From the NCBI GenBank assembly GCA_021799965.1, contig JAJYZL010000015.1, positions 1 to 9,462 of the forward strand: a stretch of DNA of 9,462 bases, read 5' to 3'. Below the pieces are notes generated by a model, which was given only the letters and a program-made list of their open reading frames with translations, did no database searches and was not told the DNA's origin. Source of the DNA: a bacterium. GTDB taxonomy: Bacteria; Patescibacteriota; Minisyncoccia; UBA6257; 02-FULL-45-10c. Position numbers and translations under genes: made by a program. Positions 1 through 5,744 of this stretch are shown here, piece by piece (position 1 is the stretch's first letter; each line of letters starts with the position of its first letter).

Positions 1-485
1 CCGCCAATATCAACTCTTAAATTAGAAGTGGGCTCGTCGATTGGCATTCTGGCGCCAAGCGCAGCTGCTAACGGTTCTTCAATTATAAATGCCTTGTTGG
101 CTCCCGCGCCGATCACTGCGTCTTCAACTGATTTACGTTCAACTTCGGTAAGATTGCTCGGTACTCCAATGACGGCTTTATTGTAATTTAAAAAACCTGA
201 AGACCCCCCCGTTTTTTTAAGTAAAGATCTCAACATTTCCTGCGTCATTTCAAAATCAGAAATAACGCCGTTAATTAACGGCCTGATGACCGTAATATGT
301 AAAGGAGTTCTGCCTATCATCTTTTTTGCTTCTTCTCCAATAGCCACGATCTGTCCGGTCTTATTATTTATAGCTGCAATCGACGGTTCGTTGATAACGA
401 TGCCGCGTCCGGATAAATAAATTAAAGAGTTGGCTGTACCTAAGTCGATAGCGATATTTTTAGAAAAATAGTCAAATAATTTCAT
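1..485 (-). CDS. mreB: MreB-like rod-shape actin homologue, second paralog (partial, 3' end outside window)
   Basis: Reading the minus strand from the ATG at 485 gives 161 codons that run off the left edge. The actin/Hsp70-type phosphate-1 motif IDLGTANS is at residues 13-20, followed by INEPSIAAI (31-39), a GEEAKKMIGRTP stretch (50-61) and IIEEPLAAALGA (134-145). The window stops just inside the phosphate-2 motif (VDIG, 158-161), which keeps the usual Asp. MreB polymerises on the inner face of the membrane and guides peptidoglycan synthesis. Full-length family members are about 335-345 residues, so roughly half is seen. It differs clearly from the complete mreB at 3365-4372 and is therefore a paralog (MreB or Mbl type). 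It lies 47 bases downstream of rseP on the same strand and may be cotranscribed. No SD precedes the start. The coding strand has adjacent runs of seven A and seven G near codons 90-95. Confidence 0.93.
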   Translation of the reverse strand, partial: MKLFDYFSKNIAIDLGTANSLIYLSGRGIVINEPSIAAINNKTGQIVAIGEEAKKMIGRTPLHITVIRPLINGVISDFEMTQEMLRSLLKKTGGSSGFLNYNKAVIGVPSNLTEVERKSVEDAVIGAGANKAFIIEEPLAAALGARMPIDEPTSNLRVDIG

Positions 486-532
486 AGATTATATTTTAAA
501 TTAAAATTGGTGGAAAAACAAATCGTTTTTTA

Positions 533-1552
533 TTAAAAAAGATTTATTACATCTTTAATGGTGATAGCAAAAAAAGCGGAAAAAAGAATTAAAAAGGCTA
601 AGCCGTTTATTATTTGTTCGGTTTTTTGGCTCAACGAAGAACCTTTTATTTTTTCTATCAAAATTATCAGTAGCCAGCCGCCGTCTAAAATAGGAAATGG
701 GAAAAAATTAAAGACCATTAGATTTATAGACAGCGTTGCCAGAAGCTGAAGCAGATAAATAAGGCCGGCTTTTGAGGCGGTCGAACCCATTGCGAATAAG
801 CCAACTGGTCCGACTAAGTTTTGAAAAAAAGACCAGTCGGTAAATATTTTAATGATTAGAGTTAGATAGCTAGTAAAATAAAAACTAGTCATTTGCAAAG
901 AAAGATTCAAGCTTTTAACCGTACTTTGCCAAAAGCCGGTTTTTTGAACTCCAGTTTCGCTATAATATATGCCTAAATATTCTCCTGTTTTCGATCTTTC
1001 TGGCGGCAAAACTATATTTATTTCTTTTTCAGTCCCATCTCTTTTAACGGTAAAAGATGTCTCTTTTCCTTTATTTTCATCTAAATACTTATTAAATTCA
1101 TCGGCATTATTGAAATTTAAGATTAAATCGCCTTTTTGTATTCCAGAAACATACGCTAGACTGTTTGGTTGAATATCTTCAACTAGAATTGATTGCGGGA
1201 TACCAATAGACATAACCAGACAAAGCAATGCCCAGCCTAATAGAAAATTAATAATTACTCCGCCGGATATAATGAGAGCCTTTTTATAAAATTTTTGGCG
1301 TATAAAACTAGTTTCTTCAGGCAGACCCTTTCTTTCTGTTTCTGGCCGTAAACCATTTATTTTTAAAAATCCCCCCCAAAAGATCCAATTTATACTATAA
1401 AATGTTTTACCTATCTTTTTACCCCAAATTCTGGGTGGAAAGCCCAAACCAAATTCTTCTACGGCTACACCAAAAATTTTGGACATTAAAAAATGACCAA
1501 ATTCATGAACGATTACCACTAAGGAAAGTCCGAGAAATACCAATATGCTCAT
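533..1552 (-). CDS. rseP: RseP-type site-2 zinc metalloprotease (family M50) with PDZ domain
   Basis: Predicted intramembrane metalloprotease of 339 residues, a little shorter than the ~350-450 usual for RseP/RasP. The zinc-binding HEFGH motif (His16, Glu17, His20) sits in the first membrane segment. A second hydrophobic segment lies near 93-118. A single PDZ domain spans about 122-184 (PNSLAYVSGIQKGDLIL). GPVGL is at 248-252, and the third zinc ligand is in the NFFPFPILDGG motif (Asp290) within a membrane segment at about 264-299. A last hydrophobic helix is near 313-331. Proteobacterial RseP has two PDZ domains, while one is common in Gram-positive-type enzymes. Such proteases cut membrane-embedded anti-sigma factors or signal-peptide remnants; no substrate is visible here. 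The start at 1552 is preferred because it places HEFGH at the usual distance from the N-terminus. No SD is seen. A seven-G run on the coding strand lies at 1371-1377. Confidence 0.95.
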   Translation of the reverse strand: MSILVFLGLSLVVIVHEFGHFLMSKIFGVAVEEFGLGFPPRIWGKKIGKTFYSINWIFWGGFLKINGLRPETERKGLPEETSFIRQKFYKKALIISGGVIINFLLGWALLCLVMSIGIPQSILVEDIQPNSLAYVSGIQKGDLILNFNNADEFNKYLDENKGKETSFTVKRDGTEKEINIVLPPERSKTGEYLGIYYSETGVQKTGFWQSTVKSLNLSLQMTSFYFTSYLTLIIKIFTDWSFFQNLVGPVGLFAMGSTASKAGLIYLLQLLATLSINLMVFNFFPFPILDGGWLLIILIEKIKGSSLSQKTEQIINGLAFLILFSAFFAITIKDVINLF

Positions 1553-1593
1553 AGATCTTAATTAGAATAGCTTAAAAATTAATAAAAATAAAA

Positions 1594-1622
1594 TTGATTT
1601 TTTAAATAATACGGTTTATTAT
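1594..1622 (+). promoter_or_regulatory. Predicted sigma70-type promoter of the small plus-strand gene
   Basis: TTGATT at 1594-1599 (4 of 6 matches to TTGACA) is followed after exactly 17 bases by TATTAT at 1617-1622 (5 of 6 matches to TATAAT). Transcription would begin near 1629 and give a leader of about 37 bases that contains the SD. Spacing and position fit well, but the region is very AT-rich, so chance matches are likely. The same 113-base gap (1553-1665) must also hold any promoter for the divergent rseP. Confidence 0.45.
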
Positions 1623-1650
1623 ATAGCCAGTTTCTTTTAGATGGTATTTT

Positions 1651-1656
1651 AGGAGG
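1651..1656 (+). promoter_or_regulatory. Strong Shine-Dalgarno site AGGAGG for the 1666 start
   Basis: A perfect AGGAGG (extended by one more G at 1657) lies nine bases before the ATG at 1666 and fixes that start. It is the only strong SD in the window. The other visible starts (485, 1552, 2513, 3343, 4372, 5704, 5745, 7635, 7981, 8318, 9092) are preceded by A/T-rich sequence with no comparable match. Confidence 0.85.
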
Positions 1657-1665
1657 GAAACGATC

Positions 1666-1929
1666 ATGGCTGACACAAAAAACAGCATAGAGAGGTTCCT
1701 GGGAACGAAGATCGTGCTTCACTTCAAGACAGAAGTATCTGAAGAAATGGGAGACGGATTACTTATTTCTGATGGAGAAAAAGTCCATATCTGGACGGGA
1801 AAAGTAACGGAAGACGGAAAAAACTTTCTGATCCCTACCACGTCTGTAAGAGAGCTTGACGTTAAGGATCTGAAAAAGGCTACGTACAGAAACGTAAAAA
1901 ACGGAAATTTCGAAACGCTTCGCTTCTAA
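1666..1929 (+). CDS. Small unrecognised protein, 87 residues, standalone cassette
   Basis: I do not recognise this protein. It has no signal peptide, membrane segment or cysteine, and is highly charged (many Lys, Glu, Asp). After a short N-terminal helix-like stretch (MADTKNSIERFLG) come alternating hydrophobic segments: KIVLHFK (15-21), GLLIS, KVHIWTG, FLIPTTSVRELDV (54-66) and ATYRNV. This looks like a small all-beta barrel, possibly Sm- or SH3-like, which is only an inference from the pattern. The gene is isolated between divergent rseP and convergent frr, with its own predicted promoter, a perfect SD and a strong terminator. Its GC is about 42 percent by my count (110 of 264), apparently above its neighbours. 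It prefers C-ending codons (Asn AAC 4 of 5, Phe TTC 4 of 5), unlike the AAT/TTT-rich genes around it. This suggests high expression or foreign origin. Confidence 0.85.
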   Translation: MADTKNSIERFLGTKIVLHFKTEVSEEMGDGLLISDGEKVHIWTGKVTEDGKNFLIPTTSVRELDVKDLKKATYRNVKNGNFETLRF

Positions 1930-1932
1930 AAT

Positions 1933-1962
1933 AAAAGCCCCGGTTTTAAAACCGGGGCTTTT
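1933..1962. terminator. Bidirectional intrinsic terminator between the small gene and frr
   Basis: A perfect 30-base palindrome centred between 1947 and 1948. Its core is GCCCCGG paired with CCGGGGC around an A/T centre, flanked by AAAA on the left and TTTT on the right, so each strand ends in a U-rich tail. It begins three bases after the TAA of the plus-strand gene and overlaps the neighbourhood of the frr stop (frr ends at 1965). It can therefore terminate both convergent transcripts. Confidence 0.93.
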
Positions 1963-1964
1963 TA

Positions 1965-2513
1965 TTATTCTAATATTTCTTTAAGTTTTCCCTCCAAAAT
2001 CTTATCAACTTCCACGTTGTATCTATCAATTACTTTTTGCACCTCTTCTTTTTTCTTAAATGCCATATCTTCGGAAAACTTTTTATCGTCTTCCATTCTT
2101 TTTACTTCCCTATTGGCTTCGTCGCGCGCTCCTCTGATTTTAATCTTTGTTTCTTCCGTTATCTTTTTAATAACTTTTTCCAATTCTTTACGTCTTTCTT
2201 CGGTTAATGAAGGAAGATTTATTCTTATCGTATTTCCGTCTATATTGGCTGTAACTTTTAAGGTAGATTCCTCGATAGCCTTAGCCGCGGCATTAACTAC
2301 GCCTTTGTCCCAAACAGATATATTAATTTCTCTTGGCGGGACGACGGATATAGAACCAAGGGCTTTGATTGGCGTCATTTGGCCAAAATATTCAACTTTT
2401 ATATCCTCCACCATACGCGGCGAAGGCCTGCTTCCTCTTATAGTTTGAAATTCCGTTTTAATAAATTCCAAAAATGTTTTTAGCTTATTTTCAAGCGCTT
2501 TTATAATGTCCAT
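1965..2513 (-). CDS. frr: Ribosome recycling factor
   Basis: The 182-residue product matches the usual ~185 residues of RRF, which with EF-G splits the post-termination ribosome. Visible family features are IRGSRPSPRMVEDIKVEYFG near residues 25-44 (equivalent to the RTGRASP..L..v.VdYYG region), the domain-II core with TPIKALGSISVVPPREINISVWDK (about 47-70), GNTIRINLPSLTEERRKEL (93-111), and the long C-terminal helix with KIRGARDEANREVKR (124-138) and the DDKKFSED segment. The start at 2513 is 14 bases after the holB stop, so the two are probably cotranscribed. No SD is present; the upstream sequence is AT-only over about 15 bases. The gene ends at the shared bidirectional terminator, making it the last gene of the murA/mreB/holB/frr run. 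Confidence 0.97.
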   Translation of the reverse strand: MDIIKALENKLKTFLEFIKTEFQTIRGSRPSPRMVEDIKVEYFGQMTPIKALGSISVVPPREINISVWDKGVVNAAAKAIEESTLKVTANIDGNTIRINLPSLTEERRKELEKVIKKITEETKIKIRGARDEANREVKRMEDDKKFSEDMAFKKKEEVQKVIDRYNVEVDKILEGKLKEILE

Positions 2514-2527
2514 TTTATAAATATATT

Positions 2528-3343
2528 TTAGATTGCTTCAATTTGTAATCGTTTGTTAACATTATAGCTTTTTATCAGGAAAAATCTATTCAGAAGGGAT
2601 TTTATCTGCTGGCGATTTTTGACGGGATCTTTTCTTAGTTTGATTAACAATATATTAAAAAATTCATCTAAGATTTCAGGGTGTTCTTTTTGTTCCTCTA
2701 CTAAGTTTTTAATTATTTGTGATCGTATATACCCAGAAGATCTTAAAAATTTTTCGGCTTCTAATTCGATCCTGGCCATATCCTTGTTATTTACTATATT
2801 CAGCGCCATACCGGGTCTTCCTGAGGCATTTTCGGCTATTTTGATGGCTTCCTTATTGTCTATCTTCATATTTTTGGCTAAAAATTCCACGATTTCTTCA
2901 TTTGATACCCTACTAAAGAATATTTTATTAAGCCGGGAAACTATTGGTGGCAACAAATTGTCGACATTATTCGCTATCAAAATGATCAAGGCGTGTTCCG
3001 GCGGTTCCTCCGTTATTTTTAAGATCGCATTCTGAGCTTCGGCGGTTAATGAATCGGCGTCATCTATAATTACCAGACGTTTTGAAGAATTGTGCGGCTT
3101 TTGCCATAAAAAATTTTTAATTTCTCTTACAGAATCAATGCCACTTTGTTTTATCATTAAGGCTTCGGATAATGTTTTGGCGGGAATATCAAAAATATTA
3201 TTTTCCAGAAAATTGGCCAATGATAAAGCAAAGGTAAATTTTCCTATTTGCGGCTCGCCAAAAAAGATATAGCCGTGAGACAGCCTGGCACTTTCAGTTA
3301 ATTTTTTAAAATTTTCAATTAAATGTTTATTACCCAAAAACAT
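2528..3343 (-). CDS. holB: DNA polymerase III delta-prime-like clamp-loader AAA+ subunit
   Basis: The 271-residue protein has the AAA+ layout of clamp-loader subunits. A Walker A-like GEPQIGKF is at 29-36, Walker B-like VIIDDAD at 91-97, AILKITEEPP at 106-115, a sensor-1-like ILIANN at 121-126, and LLPPIVSR at 130-137 (the SRC motif, here SRL, retaining the Arg-finger residue Arg137). A C-terminal helical collar region follows. It would help load the sliding clamp at replication forks together with DnaX and delta. Two oddities: the residue after the P-loop Lys is Phe36 rather than Ser/Thr, and the four-Cys zinc module usual between Walker A and B is absent, with no Cys there at all. Delta-prime is often ATPase-inactive, which fits better than DnaX; a DnaX-type or other AAA+ role is less likely. 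It follows mreB by 21 bases. Confidence 0.88.
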   Translation of the reverse strand: MFLGNKHLIENFKKLTESARLSHGYIFFGEPQIGKFTFALSLANFLENNIFDIPAKTLSEALMIKQSGIDSVREIKNFLWQKPHNSSKRLVIIDDADSLTAEAQNAILKITEEPPEHALIILIANNVDNLLPPIVSRLNKIFFSRVSNEEIVEFLAKNMKIDNKEAIKIAENASGRPGMALNIVNNKDMARIELEAEKFLRSSGYIRSQIIKNLVEEQKEHPEILDEFFNILLIKLRKDPVKNRQQIKSLLNRFFLIKSYNVNKRLQIEAI

Positions 3344-3364
3344 AAAAATTATACCCGAGATTTT

Positions 3365-4372
3365 CTATCTTTTATTCAATAGAGTTCTCTTATAGACATC
3401 CAAATGAGACAAGATTATGCCTGCGCCTTTTGCTACGCAAAAAAGCGGTTCGTCGGCAATATATGTAGGAACACCGGTCATTCTCTTGAAAAATTCATCA
3501 ATATTTTTAAGCAATGCTCCTCCGCCGGAAACAATGATGCCTTTTTCCATAATATCGGCTACCAGTTCCGGAGGCGTTGAATTGAATACATTTTGAACTG
3601 AAGCGGCAATTTCAATGAGCTGAGGAGTCAATGCCTCGGCGATTTCATTGGAATTGATGATTATATCTTTTGGAAGGCCCGAGACCAGGTCTCTGCCTCT
3701 TAGCTGATATTCTAATTTTTCTTTCATTGGTAAAGCGGATCCTATCTCCATTTTTACCATTTCAGCAGTTTGTTCCCCTATTGCCAAAGAATATTTTCTT
3801 TTAATATAATCCATAATTACTTGATCAAATTTATTACCCGCAACACGTAAACTGGACCAAGAAACGATTCCGCCCAAAGCGACAACTGCAACTTCCGACG
3901 TACCGCCTCCGATATTAATAATCATATTTCCGGAATAGGTATTGATGGGAATACCTGCGCCCAAAGCGGCTAAAACGGGCTCCTTAACAATATAAGCTTC
4001 TTTAGCTCCGGCTTCGCGAGCTGCGTTCATAACAGCCCTCCTTTCGGTTGGTGTTATACCAGCAGGGGCCGAAATAACTACGTCTGGTTTAAACAAATTA
4101 AATGCTCCGTTGGTTTTAGAAATAAAATACTTGAGCATGGCCTTGGTAATGTAATAATCTGCTATTACGCCATCTTTTAACGGTCTGTATGCCATTATAT
4201 CTGCTGGTGTGCGTCCAATCATTTCCTTAGCTTCTTTTCCAACGGCTAAAACGGTATTATCGGGCAAACTCAATGCAACGATAGTTGGTTCGTTAATAAT
4301 AAAACCCTTACCCGGCACAAAAACAATCGTATTTGCTGTTCCAAGATCTATTCCTATTTTGCGATTAAACAT
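3365..4372 (-). CDS. mreB: Rod-shape-determining actin homologue MreB (complete)
   Basis: At 335 residues this is a normal-length MreB, the cytoplasmic membrane-associated actin that organises elongasome peptidoglycan synthesis. Motifs are phosphate-1 IDLGTANT (8-15), INEPT (26-30), GKEAKEMIGRTP (45-56), APAGITPTERRAV (102-114), KEPVLAALGAG (130-140), phosphate-2 INIGGGTSE (152-160), EIGSA (209-213), and the adenosine-binding GIIVSGGGALLKNI (278-291). Asn153 stands where the family usually has Asp (VDIGGGTTE); the codon is AAT, one base from GAT. A second usual Asp, in VAGDE, is Asn180 in VAGNK. The glutamate of KEP and Thr158 are kept. It sits directly downstream of murA, tying precursor synthesis to shape control. 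A TATAAT lies 12 bases before the ATG and no SD is seen. A paralog lies at the left edge. Confidence 0.96.
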   Translation of the reverse strand: MFNRKIGIDLGTANTIVFVPGKGFIINEPTIVALSLPDNTVLAVGKEAKEMIGRTPADIMAYRPLKDGVIADYYITKAMLKYFISKTNGAFNLFKPDVVISAPAGITPTERRAVMNAAREAGAKEAYIVKEPVLAALGAGIPINTYSGNMIINIGGGTSEVAVVALGGIVSWSSLRVAGNKFDQVIMDYIKRKYSLAIGEQTAEMVKMEIGSALPMKEKLEYQLRGRDLVSGLPKDIIINSNEIAEALTPQLIEIAASVQNVFNSTPPELVADIMEKGIIVSGGGALLKNIDEFFKRMTGVPTYIADEPLFCVAKGAGIILSHLDVYKRTLLNKR

Positions 4373-4384
4373 AAAATAATTTAA

Positions 4385-4390
4385 ATTATA
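4385..4390 (-). promoter_or_regulatory. Possible -10 box for mreB
   Basis: On the minus strand a perfect TATAAT lies 12 bases before the mreB ATG, within the 69-base murA-mreB gap. It would give a leader of about six bases. No good -35 is seen at 16-18 bases upstream, and the region is nearly pure A/T, so this is weak. Read-through from murA is an alternative because no terminator hairpin is visible in the gap. Confidence 0.3.
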
Positions 4391-4441
4391 TCTTTTATTT
4401 ATCTAGAAATGATTTTAACATTTTTATTATTTATTTGATAC

Positions 4442-5704
4442 TCAGTCCGCTCTTTTTATATCGGCGCCCAACTTTATCAGCCTTTCGTCCAATTTTTCAT
4501 ATCCGCGATCTATTTGCTCTATGCCGCCAATAATACTTTTTCCTTTTGCCAGAAGCGCGGCTATAACTAGCGTTGCTCCTGCTCTAAGATCGAGGCTTTC
4601 TATTTCCGCCCCCTCAAGAACCGATGGTCCATTAATTATGGCTCTATGCGGATCAAGCACTACCGCGTCGGCCCCCATTTTTTTTAATTCACCAATGTAT
4701 TTTAATCTGCCTTCGTACATTATGTCAAAAATAAGAGAACTGCCCCTGGATTGAGTTGCTAGTACGCCAAATGGAGCCTGAAGGTCCGTTGGAAAACCCG
4801 GATAAGGCAAAGTCTGTATTTTAGTCGCCCGTAAAGAAGACGACTTTCCATTTATAAGAATTGAATTATTTTTTATTTCAAATGAAACTCCAAAATCTTT
4901 AAGTTTCATAATAGGGGCATCCAGAAAATCAAGATCGCAATTTTTTATCAAGATGTTGCTTTTGGTGGCGGCAGCTAAAACTGCAAATGTACCGGCTTCA
5001 ATAGGGTCGTTTATTATCGTATGGCTAATGTTTTTTGCTGTAGCCTCAGTTCGTTTTTTAATTACTAAAAAATTTGTACCTATCCCAGTAATAGAAGAAC
5101 CTGTCTTTATAAGAAAATTACATAAATCTACAACATGAGGTTCGCAAGCGGCTAGTCTTATTTCTAAATTATTATCAGTTGCGAACATGAGCAAGTTTTC
5201 TGTTGCTGTGACGCTGATTTCCTTTAAAATAACTTTGCTGCCAGTTGTTTCTTTCAGGGAAATATCATAAATTCCCAACTTATCGTTGAAATAAATTTTA
5301 GCCCCCAAGTCCATAAATGCCTCCAGATGAGTATCAAGGGGCCGCGCTCCTATATGGCATCCGCCCGGAACAGCAATTTTTATTTTTTTAAATCTTGCAA
5401 GGATGGGGCCTATCAAGAGAGCCGAAGATCGTATTTTTTTAACCAGATCCTGATTGATATTTTCCGGGTCAAATTCGCTGTTGTCTATTTCAATCTCATA
5501 TTCCCCTAGCCATTTATATTTGGAGCCGCATGATTTTAAAATATCCAACATTGTTAAAACATCGCCGATTCTAGGGATATTATTTAAAACAGTCTTTCCT
5601 TTATTTAATATAGTTGCGGCAATTATCGGAGTGGCTGAATTTTTAAAACCTCTAACTGATATCTCTCCACTTAAATGCTTGCCTCCATTGATGATAAACT
5701 TCAT
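4442..5704 (-). CDS. murA: UDP-N-acetylglucosamine 1-carboxyvinyltransferase
   Basis: MurA transfers enolpyruvate from phosphoenolpyruvate to UDP-GlcNAc, the first committed step of peptidoglycan synthesis, in the cytoplasm. The 420 residues match the family (~417-430). The N-terminal GGKHLSGEISVRGFKNSATP carries the substrate-binding Lys21-Asn22 pair. VPGGCHIGARPLD (112-124) holds the active-site Cys116, the residue alkylated by fosfomycin, so the enzyme has the sensitive-type residue. PYPGFPTDLQAPF (300-312) has the catalytic Asp307. LDLRAGATL (371-379) supplies Arg374, and IDRGYEKLDERLIKLGADI closes the protein. The start at 5704 gives the canonical N-terminus. The gene diverges from the PEGA-protein gene with only 40 bases between start codons and is followed by mreB. 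No SD is present. Confidence 0.97.
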   Translation of the reverse strand: MKFIINGGKHLSGEISVRGFKNSATPIIAATILNKGKTVLNNIPRIGDVLTMLDILKSCGSKYKWLGEYEIEIDNSEFDPENINQDLVKKIRSSALLIGPILARFKKIKIAVPGGCHIGARPLDTHLEAFMDLGAKIYFNDKLGIYDISLKETTGSKVILKEISVTATENLLMFATDNNLEIRLAACEPHVVDLCNFLIKTGSSITGIGTNFLVIKKRTEATAKNISHTIINDPIEAGTFAVLAAATKSNILIKNCDLDFLDAPIMKLKDFGVSFEIKNNSILINGKSSSLRATKIQTLPYPGFPTDLQAPFGVLATQSRGSSLIFDIMYEGRLKYIGELKKMGADAVVLDPHRAIINGPSVLEGAEIESLDLRAGATLVIAALLAKGKSIIGGIEQIDRGYEKLDERLIKLGADIKRAD

Positions 5705-5744
5705 AATGTATAGATAGAACTTAGCTTACAGTTAATAATAGCTT
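5705..5744. promoter_or_regulatory. 40-base divergent intergenic region between murA and the PEGA-protein gene
   Basis: Both start codons flank a 40-base AT-rich spacer that must serve divergent transcription. On the minus strand TTAACT (5730-5735) and TATACA (5707-5712) are 17 bases apart, but TATACA ends only two bases before the murA ATG, too close for a transcript that includes it. On the plus strand only weak TAATAA-type matches precede the 5745 start. Neither gene has an SD. Real promoters therefore either overlap, reach into the opposite gene, or produce very short leaders. Confidence 0.4.

Noticed and set aside
204..218. Programmed frameshift at the A7-C-G7 sequence in the left mreB
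   Set aside because: The zero frame reads through with full MreB similarity on both sides, and the in-frame phase does not give a proper X XXY YYZ slippery heptamer.
514..529. Hairpin AAAAAC/GTTTTT between rseP and the left mreB as a terminator
   Set aside because: The stem is almost all A-T with six pairs and would be weak; cotranscription is equally plausible.
2017..2448. Plus-strand open frames opposite frr, holB, murA, rseP and rpoA
   Set aside because: They are antisense to strongly recognised conserved genes, lack SD sites and show no family features.
5707..5735. TTAACT-17-TATACA as the murA promoter
   Set aside because: The -10-like box ends two bases before the ATG, so normal initiation would fall inside the coding region.
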